Shown here: positions 61,353 to 64,000 of the stretch, piece by piece
Position numbering within the stretch: position 1 is the stretch's first letter
Layout of the letters: the number at the start of each line of letters is the position of its first letter
DNA from: Deltaproteobacteria bacterium
Lineage (GTDB): Bacteria; Desulfobacterota; Syntrophia; Syntrophales; UBA5619
Assembly (NCBI GenBank): GCA_021817825.1
Contig: JAKAFS010000004.1
Location: forward strand, 1 to 64,000
Direction: 5' to 3'
DNA length: 64,000 bases
Program-made: the position numbers and the translations under genes
The notes under the pieces: model-generated
What the model was told of the DNA's origin: nothing
The model's database searches: none
Seen by the model: the letters and a program-made list of their open reading frames with translations, nothing else

Positions 61353-63617
61353 GTGGGAAATCGGCAGGCAAACAGGCATTGCGGCCCCGTGGCGTTGCTC
61401 GCCTTGTTTCTCTTGACCCTTTTGTCGGCCTGTTCTACCGAAAACGGCGGCGTCCCAGTTCTCACCGGCTCGGCTGAGTTGAACGCTTCCGGTCATACCA
61501 TCGGCGTGCCCCAGGGGGCGGCTGCGATGACCGCCGTGGAGCGGCAATTCCCCCAATCCCGCATCGAGTATTTCCAATCCCTCTCCGACGGCTACCTGTC
61601 GGTCAAACAGGGGAAGATCGACGCCTTTGCCTTCGACAGGCACTCCCTGCTCCATGTCGTCCGGCAAAATTCCGATCTGGCGATCATGGACGGGAAGATC
61701 GCCGACGAATACATCGGCGTCGGCTCCGCCCTGGGAAGGGAGGCGCTGATGAAAAAGGTCAACGCCTTCATCCGCCAATACCGGGCAGACGGGACCTATC
61801 GGGATATGTATGACCGGTGGATCCTGGGAAAGAATCCCCGCATGCCCGCCCTCGCGGAGCCGAAGCATCCGACGCTGACGCTGAGGATCGGGATCGACGG
61901 CCTGAACGAACCGATGAGCTTCTATAGCGATGGCCAGTTCACGGGATTCGACATCGAGTTCATAAGAAGGCTCGCCCTCTTCCTGAATGCGAAGATCATT
62001 CTCCAGCAGATGGAGTTCTCGGCGCTGATCATTGCCGCCGAGACGGGGAAGATCGACCTGCTCGTGGCGAGCCTGAACAAAACGGAGGAACGGCAGGAGA
62101 AAATGCGCTTCTCCGACCCCTACGTGGATTCGGAGATCTCCCTGCTGGTCCGGAAGGACCGGCTTCCCCCCAAGGCATCCGCTTTGGGGCCGGACGACGA
62201 GGGCTCCCGGTTTGACGGGAAAAAGGTCGGCATCCTCACCGGTTCCTCCTATGAAAGCGTTCTGAGAGAGCAGATGCCGGGGGCCGTCCCCGAGTATTTC
62301 AACAGCTTTTCCGATGAAACGGGGGCTCTCAAGGCCGGCAAGATCGAAGGCTTCCTTGTCGACGAGCCGATCGCCCGGGACATCGTGAACAGCAACCCCG
62401 GAGTGACCTATCTCAAGAAAATCCTGCGCTCCGACGGCTACGCCTTTGCCTTTCCCAAGGAGCAGGCGGCCCTCCGCGACGAGGTCAATGCCGCGCTTAA
62501 GGATCTGGAAGAAGGCGGCGAGATCGAGAAGATCGACGCCCGCTGGTTCGGCAGGGACGAGGCGGCCAAGGTCCTGCCCGACCTCAAGCGGGAAGGAAGC
62601 AATGGGGTGATCCGCCTGGCGACCAACAGCAGCAGCCCCCCCTTCGTCTATCACCAGAACGGAAAACTGGTCGGATACGATATCGCGCTTGCGATGAAAA
62701 TCGCCGAGAAACTGGGGCGCAGGCTCGAGGTTGCCGACATGGACTTCGGGGCGCTCATCCCGTCGCTGGTGAGCGGCAAGAGCGACATGGCCGCGTCGTG
62801 CATTACCGTCACCGAAGAGCGGGCCCGATCGATCCTCTTCAGCAAACCCTACTACAGGGGCGGCGTCGTGGTCCTCGTGGCCGAACGCGGCTCCCGGCAA
62901 GTCGGTAACTTCTGGCTGGGGCTCCGGGAGAGTTTCCGGCGGACCTTTCTGGTCGAAGACCGCTACCGGCTGGTCCTACAGGGGTTGTGGGTGACCCTCG
63001 TCATCACCCTCTTTTCGGCGCTCATCGGCACCGGGCTCGGCTTCGGCGTCTGCCTGATGCGCCGGGCGAAAACGCCCTGGGCGGTCATTCCGGCCCGGGT
63101 CTTCATCCGGGCGATCCAGGGAACGCCCATTGTCGTTTTTTTGATGATTCTTTACTACATCGTTTTCGGCCAGGTGGATATCGACGGGATCCTGGTGGCC
63201 ATCGTCGGTTTTTCGATCAACTTTGCCGCCTATGTGTCGGAGATGATGCGGGCCGGCATCGAAGCGGTGGACAAGGGGCAGCACGAGGCCGCGGCGGCCC
63301 TCGGCTTCAACCGGCTCCAGACCTTCACCCGGATCACCTTCCCCCAGGCGGCCCGCTATGTCCTGCCCGTTTTCAAGGGCGAATTCATCTCCATGCTCAA
63401 GATGACCTCCGTGGTCGGCTACATCGCCATCCAGGATCTGACCAAGATGAGCGACATCATCCGCAGCCGCACCTACGAAGCCTTCTTTCCGCTCATCGTT
63501 ACGGCCCTGATCTACTTTGCCGTCGCCTATCTCCTGACCCACCTGCTGGCGTTGCTGGAGGCGAAAGTCGATCCCCAGCGGAGGAAAAGGATGGTGAAAG
63601 GGGTGGCGCAGCCATGA
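61353..63617 (+). CDS. Amino-acid-type ABC importer: fused substrate-binding and permease subunit
   Basis: 754 residues. A lipoprotein signal with LLSAC (Cys27) is followed by a lobe-2-like half of a SBP_bac_3 domain (residues about 45-160), a complete SBP (about 170-410: LRIGIDGLNEPMSFYSDGQFTGFDIEFIRRLA to EEGGEIEKIDARWFG), a lobe-1-like half (about 417-510: RLATNSSSPPFVYHQNGKLVGYDIALAMKIAE) and then a HisM/GlnP-type permease (about 538-745, EAAAALGFNRLQTFTRITFPQA is the EAA loop). The GTG start has GGAA upstream. The ATPase gene overlaps the stop. The substrate is likely a polar amino acid; the family call is firm, the lobe order is my reading. Confidence 0.9.
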   Translation: MGNRQANRHCGPVALLALFLLTLLSACSTENGGVPVLTGSAELNASGHTIGVPQGAAAMTAVERQFPQSRIEYFQSLSDGYLSVKQGKIDAFAFDRHSLLHVVRQNSDLAIMDGKIADEYIGVGSALGREALMKKVNAFIRQYRADGTYRDMYDRWILGKNPRMPALAEPKHPTLTLRIGIDGLNEPMSFYSDGQFTGFDIEFIRRLALFLNAKIILQQMEFSALIIAAETGKIDLLVASLNKTEERQEKMRFSDPYVDSEISLLVRKDRLPPKASALGPDDEGSRFDGKKVGILTGSSYESVLREQMPGAVPEYFNSFSDETGALKAGKIEGFLVDEPIARDIVNSNPGVTYLKKILRSDGYAFAFPKEQAALRDEVNAALKDLEEGGEIEKIDARWFGRDEAAKVLPDLKREGSNGVIRLATNSSSPPFVYHQNGKLVGYDIALAMKIAEKLGRRLEVADMDFGALIPSLVSGKSDMAASCITVTEERARSILFSKPYYRGGVVVLVAERGSRQVGNFWLGLRESFRRTFLVEDRYRLVLQGLWVTLVITLFSALIGTGLGFGVCLMRRAKTPWAVIPARVFIRAIQGTPIVVFLMILYYIVFGQVDIDGILVAIVGFSINFAAYVSEMMRAGIEAVDKGQHEAAAALGFNRLQTFTRITFPQAARYVLPVFKGEFISMLKMTSVVGYIAIQDLTKMSDIIRSRTYEAFFPLIVTALIYFAVAYLLTHLLALLEAKVDPQRRKRMVKGVAQP

Positions 63618-64000
63618 TCAGTCTTCGACACCTGGCCAAAAGCTTCGGCCCCTTGGCGGTGCTCCGGGACGTGAATGCGGAGATCGAAAAGGGCGAAGTG
63701 ATTTCGATCATCGGGCCCTCCGGCTGCGGCAAAAGCACGCTCCTGCGCTGCCTCAACCTGCTGGAAAAACCGACGGGCGGCGAGATCGTCGTCGACGGGA
63801 TTCCTCTGCTCGACAGGAAGACCAATGTCTTTCAACTTCGCCGGAAGATGGGCATGGTCTTCCAGTCCTTCAATCTCTTCTCCCATTTGATGGCGGTCGA
63901 AAACATCATGCTCGGGCCGGTCGATCTCCTGAAACTGAGCCGTCCGGCCGCCTTTGCAGAGGCCATGAAATGGCTGACCATGGTGGGGCTCGCGGAAAAG
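63614..64000 (+). CDS. Amino-acid ABC importer ATP-binding protein (3' end cut by window)
   Basis: Not in the ORF track because it leaves the window; translated by hand. MISLRHLAKSFGPLAVLRDVNAEI, Walker A IIGPSGCGKSTLLRCLN and Q-loop MVFQSFNLF fit the GlnQ/HisP group. It overlaps the permease stop (ATGA). The signature and Walker B lie beyond the end. Confidence 0.95.
   Translation, partial: MISLRHLAKSFGPLAVLRDVNAEIEKGEVISIIGPSGCGKSTLLRCLNLLEKPTGGEIVVDGIPLLDRKTNVFQLRRKMGMVFQSFNLFSHLMAVENIMLGPVDLLKLSRPAAFAEAMKWLTMVGLAEK

Noticed and set aside
60915-62900. 661-residue minus-strand ORF
   Set aside because: Antisense shadow of the ABC transporter gene, whose motifs are clear in the plus frame.

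Overview
The window is chromosomal DNA, mostly high in G+C, with dense operons, ATGA/TAATG stop-start overlaps and frequent GTG/TTG starts. The gene set points to an anaerobic, Gram-negative deltaproteobacterium (Desulfobacterota, possibly Syntrophus/Smithella-like): a siroheme-decarboxylase gene beside hemL, GTP-type PEP carboxykinase, an atypical aconitase-family hydratase, an F-type ATP synthase split into separate loci, a B12/radical-SAM protein fused to DUF2344 beside L21/L27, and KaiB/KaiC. The taxon is inference from gene content only. I see no rRNA, tRNA, CRISPR array or intact transposase.

Regions. 1-3 kb: a two-gene unit of a C45-type Ntn-hydrolase lipoprotein and a Tat-exported PLP decarboxylase (cut by the window edge). 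3-13 kb: rsmB, fmt, priA, dksA, the agmatine-to-putrescine pair aguA/aguB, rfaE2-comF-rsfS and a TIM-barrel sugar isomerase. 13-21 kb: a CorC/HlyC-type protein, a TVP38 protein, a TauE/SafE permease, pckG and an aconitase-family gene. 21-26 kb: atpZ-atpI-atpB, a UDP-sugar epimerase, hemL with a siroheme decarboxylase gene, and atpE alone on the other strand. 26-34 kb: ihfA behind two perfect CRP-type palindromes, pcnB, a palindromic repeat, an SfsA-DUF123 fusion, a methyltransferase, a YgjP-like peptidase, proB, obgE, a cold-shock gene, rpmA and rplU. 34-45 kb: the radical SAM-DUF2344 protein, hpt, tag, tsaC-like, purE, purH and purD.

45-59 kb is the most unusual part. A plus-strand operon (ABC ATPase, ABC-2 permease, acyl carrier protein, ketosynthase, Cys-less ketosynthase partner) converges on a minus-strand operon (B12 radical SAM, KAS III, a small unknown protein, a BtrH-like acyltransferase). 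Together they look like a type II ketosynthase pathway whose ACP-bound product is transferred by the BtrH-like enzyme and exported by the ABC transporter. Between the two halves sit a kaiC-kaiB-histidine kinase operon with its own near-consensus promoter, a truncated second copy of the btrH-like 3' end, short tandem repeats and an AT-rich gene for an exported unknown protein. I recognise no described pathway with this combination.

59-64 kb: htpG, then an amino-acid-type ABC importer whose lipoprotein-permease subunit carries substrate-binding lobes in the order lobe 2, full protein, lobe 1, followed by its ATPase (cut by the window edge).
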